20,672 nucleotides of DNA from contig CAYVDH010000044.1 in assembly GCA_964450355.1 (NCBI GenBank), positions 1-20,672 of the forward strand, in the 5' to 3' direction. The notes below the pieces were generated by a model. It saw only the letters and a list, made by a program, of their open reading frames with translations, ran no database searches and was not told the DNA's origin. Positions 1 through 7,636 of this stretch are shown here, piece by piece. The DNA is from CAYVDH01 sp964450355 (GTDB taxonomy: Bacteria; Bacteroidota; Bacteroidia; NS11-12g; UBA955). Every line of letters begins with the position of its first letter. Positions within the stretch are counted from its first letter, which is position 1. The translations under genes and the position numbers were made by a program.

Positions 1-36
1 TAATTAAAATTTAATTTTAAAAACAATGTAATACCC

Positions 37-44
37 TAGTTTTG
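37..44 (+). promoter_or_regulatory. Candidate Bacteroidetes -7 promoter box
   Basis: The octamer TAGTTTTG matches the Bacteroidetes -7 consensus TAnnTTTG and lies 21 bases before the ATG of the secreted beta-helix protein. I see no good TTG/TTTG -33 element at the usual distance, so this is a motif match only. If used, the 5' leader would be roughly 20 bases. Confidence 0.35.
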
Positions 45-65
45 AACTAAGTCAAACTAAAAATT

Positions 66-3000
66 ATGAAAAAAACAATTACATTATTATGGGTAATTTT
101 TGCCCTAAATTTATTAAATGCTCAAGAAATTGAAGTAAGGGGGATCAATGTCAACATTGTTGATGGATCTACGACTACAACATTAAACAACGGCACTAAT
201 TTCGGCAAACAACAATCATCATCTGGCACACTAATTCAAAGATTTACAATAGAGAATATTGGCAATTCAAATTTAACTATTGGTACTTTCACAATTTCTG
301 GAACAAATTCATCCGATTTTACAGTTACCACATCTCCAAGCGCAACTGTTGCACCTAAAGGAAATACATTTTTTGAAGTCACTTTTAACCCAAGTAGTAC
401 TGGAGCAAGAACTGCAAACATCAGTTTTGTAACTAACGATGCAGACGAAAATCCTTTCAATTTTGATGTTACTGGAACTGGAATTGCTGATAGAACTGTT
501 AGATGGGTGAACAATCAAGGAGCATCAAGACCATCTACAGTGACATTACAAGGATTAACCTACAATACTGCATCAACTACCTACACCAACATCAATGCTG
601 CAATTGTTGCTGCAGGGACAAACGACATTGTCTATATTACTGATGGTACATACCGTAACCCTAATTACTTAACTTCTACTAATTGTAGTTTATTTGGGAT
701 GGCTCAAGATACTTCATTGTACTTAAACATCAATAAAAGTAACATCATCATAACATCTGAAACTGGTGATTACACTACTTCTAATGCCAATTTAAAAGGG
801 TATGGATTTAATTTAATAAGTGAATTTTCTACAGACATTACCATTCAGGGATTAAAAATGGACAGTGTAAGAACCAATGCATTTTGGAATTCAAACACAG
901 TATGGGGACCATCAGCCAATGTTTATATCTTAAATAATTATGTAAAAAATACATATGGCCATGGTGTAAAAACTGACGGAGCAATTCAAGTTTCATTTTC
1001 AACTTTTAATAGAGGGCTTTGGAAAATGAATGGCAACAAATTCGAAAACATTGGATTTTATAAATACACTTCGTGTAGCTATCAAGCTGTGTCTGCTATT
1101 TGGCTTTCAATAGGTGGTCCAACAGTTGAAATTAAAGATAATATCATTATCAACACCAAATGGGCAGGTGTGCTTACCGTTGGATTTGGTTCTAATTCGC
1201 CAAGCATATCAAATGGTGGAATTAGCGTTGTAAACAATACCATTGAAAAGACCGTAGATGCTGGGATTCAAATTGGATTCCCAACAGATGCTTTCTTTTA
1301 CCCATCTAATGCTTTAATACAAGGCAATTACATCAAAGAAGCTAATACAAGTAATAAAGTTGGAATTGGTGCCATCACCATGTTATTTAGCGATTTAGCT
1401 GCAACTCGAATTTTAAACAACCACATTACGCAATCATATAATGGATTGGCTATTGAAATTGCTGGTTGGAGAGCTAAGAGTGATACAACCATTGTTCGAT
1501 ATAACAATTTCTGTAATTTAAGTGGAGGATTTGCAGTAACTCATATTGCTGGCATAAGTCCTAATGGCACTTATGGCACTGGAGATGATTTGGCCAATTA
1601 CAAATTTGACAACAATTATTGGGGCGATCCTTCTGGACCTAAATATACTGCTACAAATCCTTCAGGATTAGGGCAAAGGTTAAGAAAAGACACCATTACA
1701 CTGGGTACAGGAACATACTCATTAAATGATTATAACTATTTAACTCCTTTCAGTACCAGTCCAAATTCAAATGCTTTAGCTGGTTCATGTTTATGTCCAC
1801 CCGAAATCAATGTAAAAGGCAATAATGTTAGCATTGTTGATGGCGATATTACTCCATCTATCTCTGATAGCACAAATATGGATAGTGTTTTTGTCAATAC
1901 TACACGTTCTTTTAAAATCGAAAACACTGGCGGTTCTGCTTTACTTATTAGTAGCATTACACTTTCTGGGACTAATGCCTCTAGTTATACCATTTCGGGA
2001 GCTCCAACTTTAATTCCTAAAGACAGTGTGAGGAAATTTTATGTGACTTTTAGTGGTACAACTGTAGGTGCATACACAGCAACTGTCAATATCAATAACA
2101 GTGATTGTGATGAAGCGGTTTACAACTTTGATATAAAAACTTACAAAAAAGCAATTCCTTGTGACTTTAGTAGTCCTCCAGCAACGTCTATAGCAACACA
2201 TACTGCTACTGTTTCTGCGGTCAACTCTGCTGGATGGACATGTTATTGCAACAGCGCTAATGAGTTTTTATTAGGCATTAAAATTGGATCAACTGGTGCT
2301 GTAATTCCTACAAGTGGAGTTCAATTAAAAATCAATTCTCAATCTGCTGTTTACTATCCATTCCCTACTGGTTTTGTAGGTAACCCAACTGGATGGATTG
2401 GATTAGCTAGAACATGGAATGTCACTCCTTCTACTCAGCCAAGTACTAGTATCCCTGTTAGATTAATGTTTACTCAGAAAGACATCGATTCTATCAACGT
2501 AAAACTAACTCAAAATTCATTAACCAATATTTCTGCTCCTACTGATATGAGTTTTTATAAAGTAATTAATGCATCAAAACCTGCTCATGCTGTAATTTCT
2601 ACTTTAGCTCAATCAGATGTGAATGTTTACATGAACGATGTAGCACCTTCTTTAACTAAATGGAAAGATTCCTCATTAGGTGGAAGCAAGTATTTAGCTA
2701 CTCTTTTTGTCAATTCATTTAGCGGTGGTGGTGGTGGTGCTGGTCCAGGCGGACTTACACCATTGCCAGTTAATTTCTTGAATTTTGAAGGAAAAACCAT
2801 CAACAATCAAATCAATTTACTTAAATGGTCAGCTTCTGTTGAATCTATGAATTCTAGTTTTGATATCACTAGAAGCACTGATGGTAAAAACTTTAAAACT
2901 ATTGGTAACATAGATGCTCAAATGAACATGAACGAATACCAATTCATTGACAAAAACATCGACAAAGGAGTTCAATATTTTTATCAATTGAAACTTAAAG

Positions 3001-3305
3001 ATGAAAACTTAATGGACAAATTTTCTAATGTTATTTCTTTAAAAACAAATGATAATAATAGCCAAGTTGTATTAGTGAATTTATTCCCTAACCCCGCTTC
3101 ACAAATTTTAAACATCAATCCATTAACTGAAGACCACAATGTCACCATTACTATTTTCAATTACGATGGAAAAGAAATTTTAAGCAAACAAATTTCAGAA
3201 ATGAACCAAACAATAGACATCAAACATTTAAGTAATGGGGTCTATACCGTAATCATTAAATCTGAAACTAATATACAATCAACCAAATTGGTGATTAATA
3301 AATAA
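66..3305 (+). CDS. Secreted beta-helix protein with two anchor-D-like domains and T9SS sorting signal
   Basis: This 1079-residue protein starts with a signal peptide (about 1-20, MKKT followed by a hydrophobic core, ending NAQ). An immunoglobulin-like choice-of-anchor-D domain follows at about 21-140. Next comes a right-handed parallel beta-helix region at about 170-550 with many NN turns and the typical NYWGDPSGP ending. A second anchor-D-like domain at about 578-695 opens with nearly the same motif as the first (EIxVxGxNVxIVDG). A region of unknown fold, a glycine-rich linker near 886-898 and an FN3-like module at about 902-990 come next. The last 75 or so residues form a type A T9SS sorting domain (LFPNPAS, then NGVYTVIIKS, ending KLVINK). 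It should cross the outer membrane by type IX secretion and be anchored or released at the surface. Beta-helices often bind or cleave polysaccharides, but no catalytic motif is evident, so the substrate is unknown. It appears monocistronic, closed by a terminator. Confidence 0.85.
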   Translation: MKKTITLLWVIFALNLLNAQEIEVRGINVNIVDGSTTTTLNNGTNFGKQQSSSGTLIQRFTIENIGNSNLTIGTFTISGTNSSDFTVTTSPSATVAPKGNTFFEVTFNPSSTGARTANISFVTNDADENPFNFDVTGTGIADRTVRWVNNQGASRPSTVTLQGLTYNTASTTYTNINAAIVAAGTNDIVYITDGTYRNPNYLTSTNCSLFGMAQDTSLYLNINKSNIIITSETGDYTTSNANLKGYGFNLISEFSTDITIQGLKMDSVRTNAFWNSNTVWGPSANVYILNNYVKNTYGHGVKTDGAIQVSFSTFNRGLWKMNGNKFENIGFYKYTSCSYQAVSAIWLSIGGPTVEIKDNIIINTKWAGVLTVGFGSNSPSISNGGISVVNNTIEKTVDAGIQIGFPTDAFFYPSNALIQGNYIKEANTSNKVGIGAITMLFSDLAATRILNNHITQSYNGLAIEIAGWRAKSDTTIVRYNNFCNLSGGFAVTHIAGISPNGTYGTGDDLANYKFDNNYWGDPSGPKYTATNPSGLGQRLRKDTITLGTGTYSLNDYNYLTPFSTSPNSNALAGSCLCPPEINVKGNNVSIVDGDITPSISDSTNMDSVFVNTTRSFKIENTGGSALLISSITLSGTNASSYTISGAPTLIPKDSVRKFYVTFSGTTVGAYTATVNINNSDCDEAVYNFDIKTYKKAIPCDFSSPPATSIATHTATVSAVNSAGWTCYCNSANEFLLGIKIGSTGAVIPTSGVQLKINSQSAVYYPFPTGFVGNPTGWIGLARTWNVTPSTQPSTSIPVRLMFTQKDIDSINVKLTQNSLTNISAPTDMSFYKVINASKPAHAVISTLAQSDVNVYMNDVAPSLTKWKDSSLGGSKYLATLFVNSFSGGGGGAGPGGLTPLPVNFLNFEGKTINNQINLLKWSASVESMNSSFDITRSTDGKNFKTIGNIDAQMNMNEYQFIDKNIDKGVQYFYQLKLKDENLMDKFSNVISLKTNDNNSQVVLVNLFPNPASQILNINPLTEDHNVTITIFNYDGKEILSKQISEMNQTIDIKHLSNGVYTVIIKSETNIQSTKLVINK

Positions 3306-3325
3306 TCGCATTTAAATCAAATCTT

Positions 3326-3357
3326 AAAAAACCTCTGCAATGTCAGAGGTTTTTTTT
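3326..3357 (+). terminator. Intrinsic terminator after the beta-helix protein
   Basis: A perfect 12-bp stem (aaaaaacctctg with cagaggtttttt, GC core CCTCTG/CAGAGG) closes a 6-base loop (caatgt) and runs into an uninterrupted T tract. It lies 20 bases after the stop codon. The A-rich 5' arm makes it partly symmetric, but no gene converges here from the other strand. Confidence 0.9.
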
Positions 3358-3386
3358 AGTATTTTCGCCCTTTAAATTTTATTGCT

Positions 3387-3848
3387 ATGCAAATTAAAGC
3401 ACAATCAGTAGATGAATACATTCAGTTAGTTCCGGACAATCAAAAAGAGGCTGTGATTAAACTAAGAAATATAATTTCCAAAAACATTCCTAAAGGATTT
3501 GAAGAATGCATGAATTACAACATGATAGGCTATGTCGTTCCTCATAGTTTGTTTCCAGCAGGATACCATTGCGACCCTAAACTTCCACTTCCATTTGGAA
3601 ACATTGCTGCTCAAAAAAATTTCATAGCTGTTTATCATATGGGTATATATGCCAACGAAGAATTATTGAACTGGTTTCAATTTGAATTTCCTAAACACAG
3701 CAAAGCTAAATTAGACATGGGAAAAAGTTGTATCAGATTAAAAAAATACGATGATATTCCTTATGAATTAATTGGTGAGCTATTTAAAAAAATGACAGTG
3801 AATGATTGGGTAAGCATTTATAAAAACAATTTAGATACAAGAAAATAA
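3387..3848 (+). CDS. DUF1801 domain-containing protein
   Basis: A 153-residue cytoplasmic protein without a signal peptide or membrane segment. It matches the DUF1801 (YdhG-like) pattern along its whole length: an N-terminal VDEYIQLVPDNQK helix, the central ECMNYNMIGYVVP segment, and later FIAVYHMGIY and MGKSCIRLKKYDDIP. The family's biochemical role is not established; the fold is usually described as a small alpha/beta domain that may bind a ligand. It is the first gene of a probable operon: the next gene starts 3 bases after its stop. The two following genes encode membrane transporters, but that context does not define its function. The family assignment is confident, the role unknown. 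Confidence 0.85.
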   Translation: MQIKAQSVDEYIQLVPDNQKEAVIKLRNIISKNIPKGFEECMNYNMIGYVVPHSLFPAGYHCDPKLPLPFGNIAAQKNFIAVYHMGIYANEELLNWFQFEFPKHSKAKLDMGKSCIRLKKYDDIPYELIGELFKKMTVNDWVSIYKNNLDTRK

Positions 3849-3851
3849 CAG

Positions 3852-5066
3852 ATGTTTTCAAGCAAACCCCTTGTTCTAATTTTCATTACTTTATTAATAG
3901 ACGTCATAGGTTTTGGAATCATTATTCCAATCACTCCTGATTTATTAGCAGAAATAGGCAAATACACAGTATCTGAAGCTTCTTCTATTGGAGCTTGGTT
4001 GATATTTGCATTTGCATTTTCTCAATTTATATTTTCTCCCATTTTAGGTAGTTTAAGTGACAAATATGGCAGAAGACCTGTATTGTTAATTTCATTGATA
4101 GGATTAGGAATTGATTTTATATTTATGGCTCTTTCTCATCACATTTGGTTATTGGTTATTGGCCGAATCATTGCTGGCATTTGTGGTGCAAGTTTCACTA
4201 CTGCTTCTTCTTATATTGCAGATATAAGTTCGCCAGATAAAAGAGCTCAAAATTTTGGACTAATTGGTGTTGCCTTTGGTGTAGGTTTTATTTTAGGTCC
4301 TATCTTGGGAGGATTGGTATCCGAATTTAATTTAAGAGCTCCTTTTTGGGTTGCAGCTTCATTATCATTGATCAATGCTTGCATTTGTTATTTTTATTTA
4401 CCAGAAAGTTTAAGCAAGGAGAACCGCAGAGAATTTGACATTAAAAGAGCCAACCCTGTTGGTTCATTGATTCATTTAAGTCAGTATCCCAAAGTACTTA
4501 AAATGATGATACCTTTATTTTTATTGCATTTAGCCTCACATGCTATTCAATCCAATTGGAGTTATTATGTAAAATATAAGTTTAATTGGGACAAACAAAT
4601 GATTGGTTATTCACTTGGATGGGTTGGAGTATGTGTATCTATTGTTCAAGGAGGATTAATCGGATATATAAAAACAAAATTTGGACAGAGAAAAACCATT
4701 TTCATTGGGTTTTTATTTTATGGCATCGGTATGTTATTGTTTGCTTTAGCCAACTCCACTTTGTTAATGTTTGTATTTACCATAGTATATACTTTAGGTG
4801 GATTATCTGGCCCAGCATTGCAGGGTGAATTATCTAATGCTGTTCCAAACAACGCTCAAGGTGAATTAAGTGGCGCCATGACTAGCTTAATGAGTTTAAC
4901 GGCTATCTTAGGCCCTCTGATGATGAACAACTTGTTTGCTGCATTTACCGATCATAATTCCTCAATTGATTTACCAGAGGCTCCCATGTTGTTGGGTGCA
5001 TTTTTAATATTCCTTGCAACTATAATCACTTTCAAGACTTACAAAACTTCACTAAACAGCAATTAA
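3852..5066 (+). CDS. MFS transporter, TetA-like (TCR/Tet subfamily)
   Basis: A 404-residue inner-membrane protein with about twelve hydrophobic segments. The N-terminal helix carries DVIGFGIIIPITPDLL, typical of the TCR/Tet family. MFS motif A is clear at 66-76 (GSLSDKYGRRP) and the antiporter motif C lies around 139-154 (GVAFGVGFILGP and following glycines). These features suggest proton-coupled export of a small molecule. Family members include tetracycline pumps, but most chromosomal Bacteroidota homologues have no known substrate, and resistance should not be assumed. The gene starts 3 bases after the DUF1801 stop and is followed 14 bases later by a TSUP permease, so the three are probably cotranscribed. 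Confidence 0.87.
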   Translation: MFSSKPLVLIFITLLIDVIGFGIIIPITPDLLAEIGKYTVSEASSIGAWLIFAFAFSQFIFSPILGSLSDKYGRRPVLLISLIGLGIDFIFMALSHHIWLLVIGRIIAGICGASFTTASSYIADISSPDKRAQNFGLIGVAFGVGFILGPILGGLVSEFNLRAPFWVAASLSLINACICYFYLPESLSKENRREFDIKRANPVGSLIHLSQYPKVLKMMIPLFLLHLASHAIQSNWSYYVKYKFNWDKQMIGYSLGWVGVCVSIVQGGLIGYIKTKFGQRKTIFIGFLFYGIGMLLFALANSTLLMFVFTIVYTLGGLSGPALQGELSNAVPNNAQGELSGAMTSLMSLTAILGPLMMNNLFAAFTDHNSSIDLPEAPMLLGAFLIFLATIITFKTYKTSLNSN

Positions 5067-5080
5067 CATATTAAAGGACA

Positions 5081-5812
5081 ATGCCAATAGAACAATTGAT
5101 TCTCTTTTTTTTGTTGGTTTTAATTGCAGAAGTAATTGGAACGGTTGGGGGATTTGGCTCTTCAGTTATGTTTGTTCCTGTAGCAGGATTTTTTTTTGAC
5201 ATTCAAACTGTATTGGGCATTACAGCCATATTTCATGTAAGCAGTAACATTGCCAAAATTTCATTATTTAAAAGTGGTATTGATAAAAATTTGATAATGA
5301 CAATTGGAATTCCAGCAACAATCCTTGTAATAATAGGAGCCTATTTGAGCAGTAAAATCAACAACAATACCATAGAAATAATCTTAGCAATGTTCATCAT
5401 TTTATTGAGTTTAAGTTTACTTATCAATAAAAACTTAATCATTACTCCCAATAAAAAAAATGCGATTTTAGGTGGAGCTATTTCAGGATTTGCTGCTGGA
5501 TTGGTTGGAACAGGAGGAGCAATTAGAGGGTTAGTATTGGCATCTTACAATTTAAAAATTGAAACATTTATAGCCACCTCAGCGATGATAGACTTAGCAA
5601 TAGATTTAAGTAGAAGTGTTGTATACATTAGTCAAGGATATGTGCAATACAGTTCACTCTATTTATTGCCGTATTTATTTGTAATCAGCTTTATTGGCTC
5701 GTATTTAGGCAAAAAAATAGTAACTAAATTTGGAGAAGAACGATTTAAAAAAACGGTATTAATTTTTGTGTTATTAACAGGGATAGCGACTTTATTTAAA
5801 ACCCTTTTTTAA
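5081..5812 (+). CDS. TSUP family (TauE/SafE) permease
   Basis: A 243-residue protein with about eight hydrophobic segments and the internal duplication of the sulfite exporter TauE/SafE family. The first copy has a glycine-rich motif at 20-28 (GTVGGFGSS) and the second at 131-150 (GGAISGFAAG, then LVGTGGAIRG). Family members move sulfite, sulfoacetate, related sulfur compounds or other organic anions across the inner membrane; the substrate here cannot be read from the sequence. AAAGGA lies two bases before the ATG, Shine-Dalgarno-like but too close to be a strong site. It is the last gene of the run starting at 3387; no convincing terminator follows. Confidence 0.82.
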   Translation: MPIEQLILFFLLVLIAEVIGTVGGFGSSVMFVPVAGFFFDIQTVLGITAIFHVSSNIAKISLFKSGIDKNLIMTIGIPATILVIIGAYLSSKINNNTIEIILAMFIILLSLSLLINKNLIITPNKKNAILGGAISGFAAGLVGTGGAIRGLVLASYNLKIETFIATSAMIDLAIDLSRSVVYISQGYVQYSSLYLLPYLFVISFIGSYLGKKIVTKFGEERFKKTVLIFVLLTGIATLFKTLF

Positions 5813-6240
5813 TTTAAATTTATCACTATTAAAAGTCATACAAATTAATATCAGTTTAATAAGTCATTAAATAAATTATTTACTACAAAATGGTTATCTT
5901 CAATATTACCTAATTGTGTTCTTGTTTTAATTAATTAAATATTAAATATTAATGGTTTTTATAACCACATATCCTTTACTTATTTCATCACTTAAAAACC
6001 AGATTCTGCAATAGAGTTTGTTATAAACCGAGCTTATAAGTGCATTGATTTTATCATTAATTTGACGATAAAATAAAAAAGACTCTACCAATAGCAGCCT
6101 TAGAATAATATCATGAATCCTCGAATGAAATTATGATGAAGTCATACCAGCACTATTTCAAAGCATAAAATTGTGTAGATGCTTGAGCTTGCAGAATTTT
6201 TAAATTGAAGAGAATTTCTAAGTGGATTCTAGGTTAACAA
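5813..6240. other. AT-rich intergenic stretch, no gene recognised
   Basis: These 428 bases separate the converging TSUP and sterol desaturase genes. All frames are broken by stops at short intervals, and the short translated pieces resemble nothing I know. There is a small repeat of attaaat/attaat near 5935-5952 and an 8-bp AT-only inverted repeat (6048-6055 with 6067-6074, 11-base loop) without a following T tract. No terminator, tRNA or promoter stands out. The right half (about 5990-6230) is slightly less AT-rich than the left and could be decayed coding sequence, but I cannot identify a parent gene. Confidence 0.5.
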
Positions 6241-7395
6241 TCAACGTTTGCTTTCATCTGTTTCATTGATTTCACTTTTAAATGGATTGGAATTAAACGG
6301 ATAAATCAATTGTTTGATGTATCCTTTTGGAAATTTTGCTTCATTTAATCCAGTTCCAGATGGCCAAATATTATCAGGTAAATAATAGGTGCCAAATAAC
6401 CTATCGATGAAAGGAAAAAATACAGCAAAGTTCTTTCCATAATATTCATCGTCAATGCAATGATGCCAATGGTGGTATTGTGGTGTAGTGATTATGTACT
6501 TTAAAAACCCTAAATTAATGCGGGTGTTAGCATGTATAAAAACAGCATGAATTGCAATGATTATAACAAATAGATTAAAAACAATGCTTGAAAATCCACA
6601 AACATACAATGGAATAAAAGTGGCAGTTCTTGTCACAAAAATATCTATAAAATGAGTTCGAGAACCTGCAAGCCAATCCATTGACTTTGTGGAGTGATGC
6701 ACAGCATGAAACCTCCATAAAAACACATGAGAATGAAAGAATCTATGTGTCCAATATTGAAATAAATCAGTAATAAAAAAAGCTAAAAACAATTCTATAA
6801 CAAAAGGCAAATCCTGAATCCATAGTTGAAATGGTTGTAAATTCATGTTGCCAAAAAATAAAACTGCTGGTTTTTGAGATACAACACTAAAAAACTGAAT
6901 AAACAAATGACTAATCGCAAAGTAGATTAAATCAGTTCGCCATTCTTCATGAAATCTATCTTGACTTGTCCTTTTAGGAAAAACCATTTCTATAGGAATA
7001 AAAATAACTGCCATTAAAAATAAATCTAAAAGCAACCAATCTAAACCAATGTTCCAACTTGTTTTTTCAATGGCTTTTCCACTTAAACTAAAACCACCTA
7101 AAACAATAGAAAAACAGCCAATGAATAAACCTATCATTCCATTTCTCCTGTTTTTACTGAGCAATAAATTTAACAACCCAAACAATAAAGCCAATATGAT
7201 AACAGCAGTAATTAATGCACTCATGGATTGTGGTGTGTATATTTGCCTAAATTCTTTGGTAGTAAGTTGCTCAGGGAATTTGAAACATAAAACTCCACCA
7301 AAAGCCAAACAAGCAAAGAAAATTGAAACTATTCCACTCACTTTACCAGTGCCAATTTCATACCTTTTAAGAAACATTTTAAAATATTTAATCAT
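6241..7395 (-). CDS. Sterol desaturase / fatty acid hydroxylase family membrane protein
   Basis: A 384-residue integral membrane protein with the three histidine clusters that hold the di-iron centre in this superfamily: HRFFH at 217-221, HAVHH at 230-234 and HHWHH at 308-312 (the last giving HxxHH). These enzymes use O2 to hydroxylate or desaturate lipid substrates at the membrane. About 135 residues precede the catalytic domain and contain roughly four extra hydrophobic segments (near 20-38, 57-79, 87-105, 117-136), an N-terminal extension whose role I do not know. The substrate is not predictable; bacterial members act on fatty acids, carotenoids or hopanoid-like lipids. It is transcribed alone, with a candidate promoter about 55 bases upstream. 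The ATG at 7395 is preferred; a second Met is at residue 7. Confidence 0.85.
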   Translation of the reverse strand: MIKYFKMFLKRYEIGTGKVSGIVSIFFACLAFGGVLCFKFPEQLTTKEFRQIYTPQSMSALITAVIILALLFGLLNLLLSKNRRNGMIGLFIGCFSIVLGGFSLSGKAIEKTSWNIGLDWLLLDLFLMAVIFIPIEMVFPKRTSQDRFHEEWRTDLIYFAISHLFIQFFSVVSQKPAVLFFGNMNLQPFQLWIQDLPFVIELFLAFFITDLFQYWTHRFFHSHVFLWRFHAVHHSTKSMDWLAGSRTHFIDIFVTRTATFIPLYVCGFSSIVFNLFVIIIAIHAVFIHANTRINLGFLKYIITTPQYHHWHHCIDDEYYGKNFAVFFPFIDRLFGTYYLPDNIWPSGTGLNEAKFPKGYIKQLIYPFNSNPFKSEINETDESKR

Positions 7396-7450
7396 ACTTC
7401 ATTTATTGCTATTACTTTCTATAATTTTAACCCTTTTACAACTAATTAGG

Positions 7451-7479
7451 CAAATATAAGAATATGAAAACAAATACAA
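7451..7479 (-). promoter_or_regulatory. Candidate Bacteroidetes promoter for the sterol desaturase gene
   Basis: On the minus strand a TTG (7479-7477) is followed after 18 bases by TATATTTG (7458-7451), fitting the TTG / TAnnTTTG arrangement of Bacteroidetes housekeeping promoters. Transcription would start near 7447, giving a leader of about 50 bases. This is a motif match in AT-rich DNA. Confidence 0.5.
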
Positions 7480-7636
7480 TAAATATAATATAGAGTAAAA
7501 AATCCTTAAATAACCTTATTAAATTCCTTAAATTTATATTGTAAAAAAACTTTGTTTTATGTTGTTTCAATTTTTGAATTTTTATAATGATGATGCATGG
7601 TTTACATTCATTATATTAAACTGAGATTAGCATACA

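Noticed and set aside
3360..3367. TATTTTCG as -7 box for the DUF1801 operon
   Set aside because: It differs from TAnnTTTG in the core TTTG and sits just after the terminator with no -33 element.
3852..5066. Tetracycline resistance determinant
   Set aside because: Only subfamily-level MFS motifs are seen; no specific residues or mobile context support a resistance claim.
5935..5952. attaaat repeats as a CRISPR-like or iteron array
   Set aside because: Only two or three 7-8 base A/T units without spacers; ordinary low-complexity sequence.
6048..6074. 8-bp inverted repeat as a terminator
   Set aside because: The stem is almost entirely A/T, the loop is 11 bases and no T tract follows on either strand in the needed direction.
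7049..7459. 136-codon plus-strand open frame antisense to the sterol desaturase gene
   Set aside because: It mirrors a membrane protein with clear His boxes, and its translation is a hydrophobic artefact of the opposite strand.
7583..7615. 8-bp inverted repeat (tataatga/tcattata) after htrA as terminator or operator
   Set aside because: The 17-base loop, AT-only stem and lack of a following U tract on the minus strand make chance more likely.
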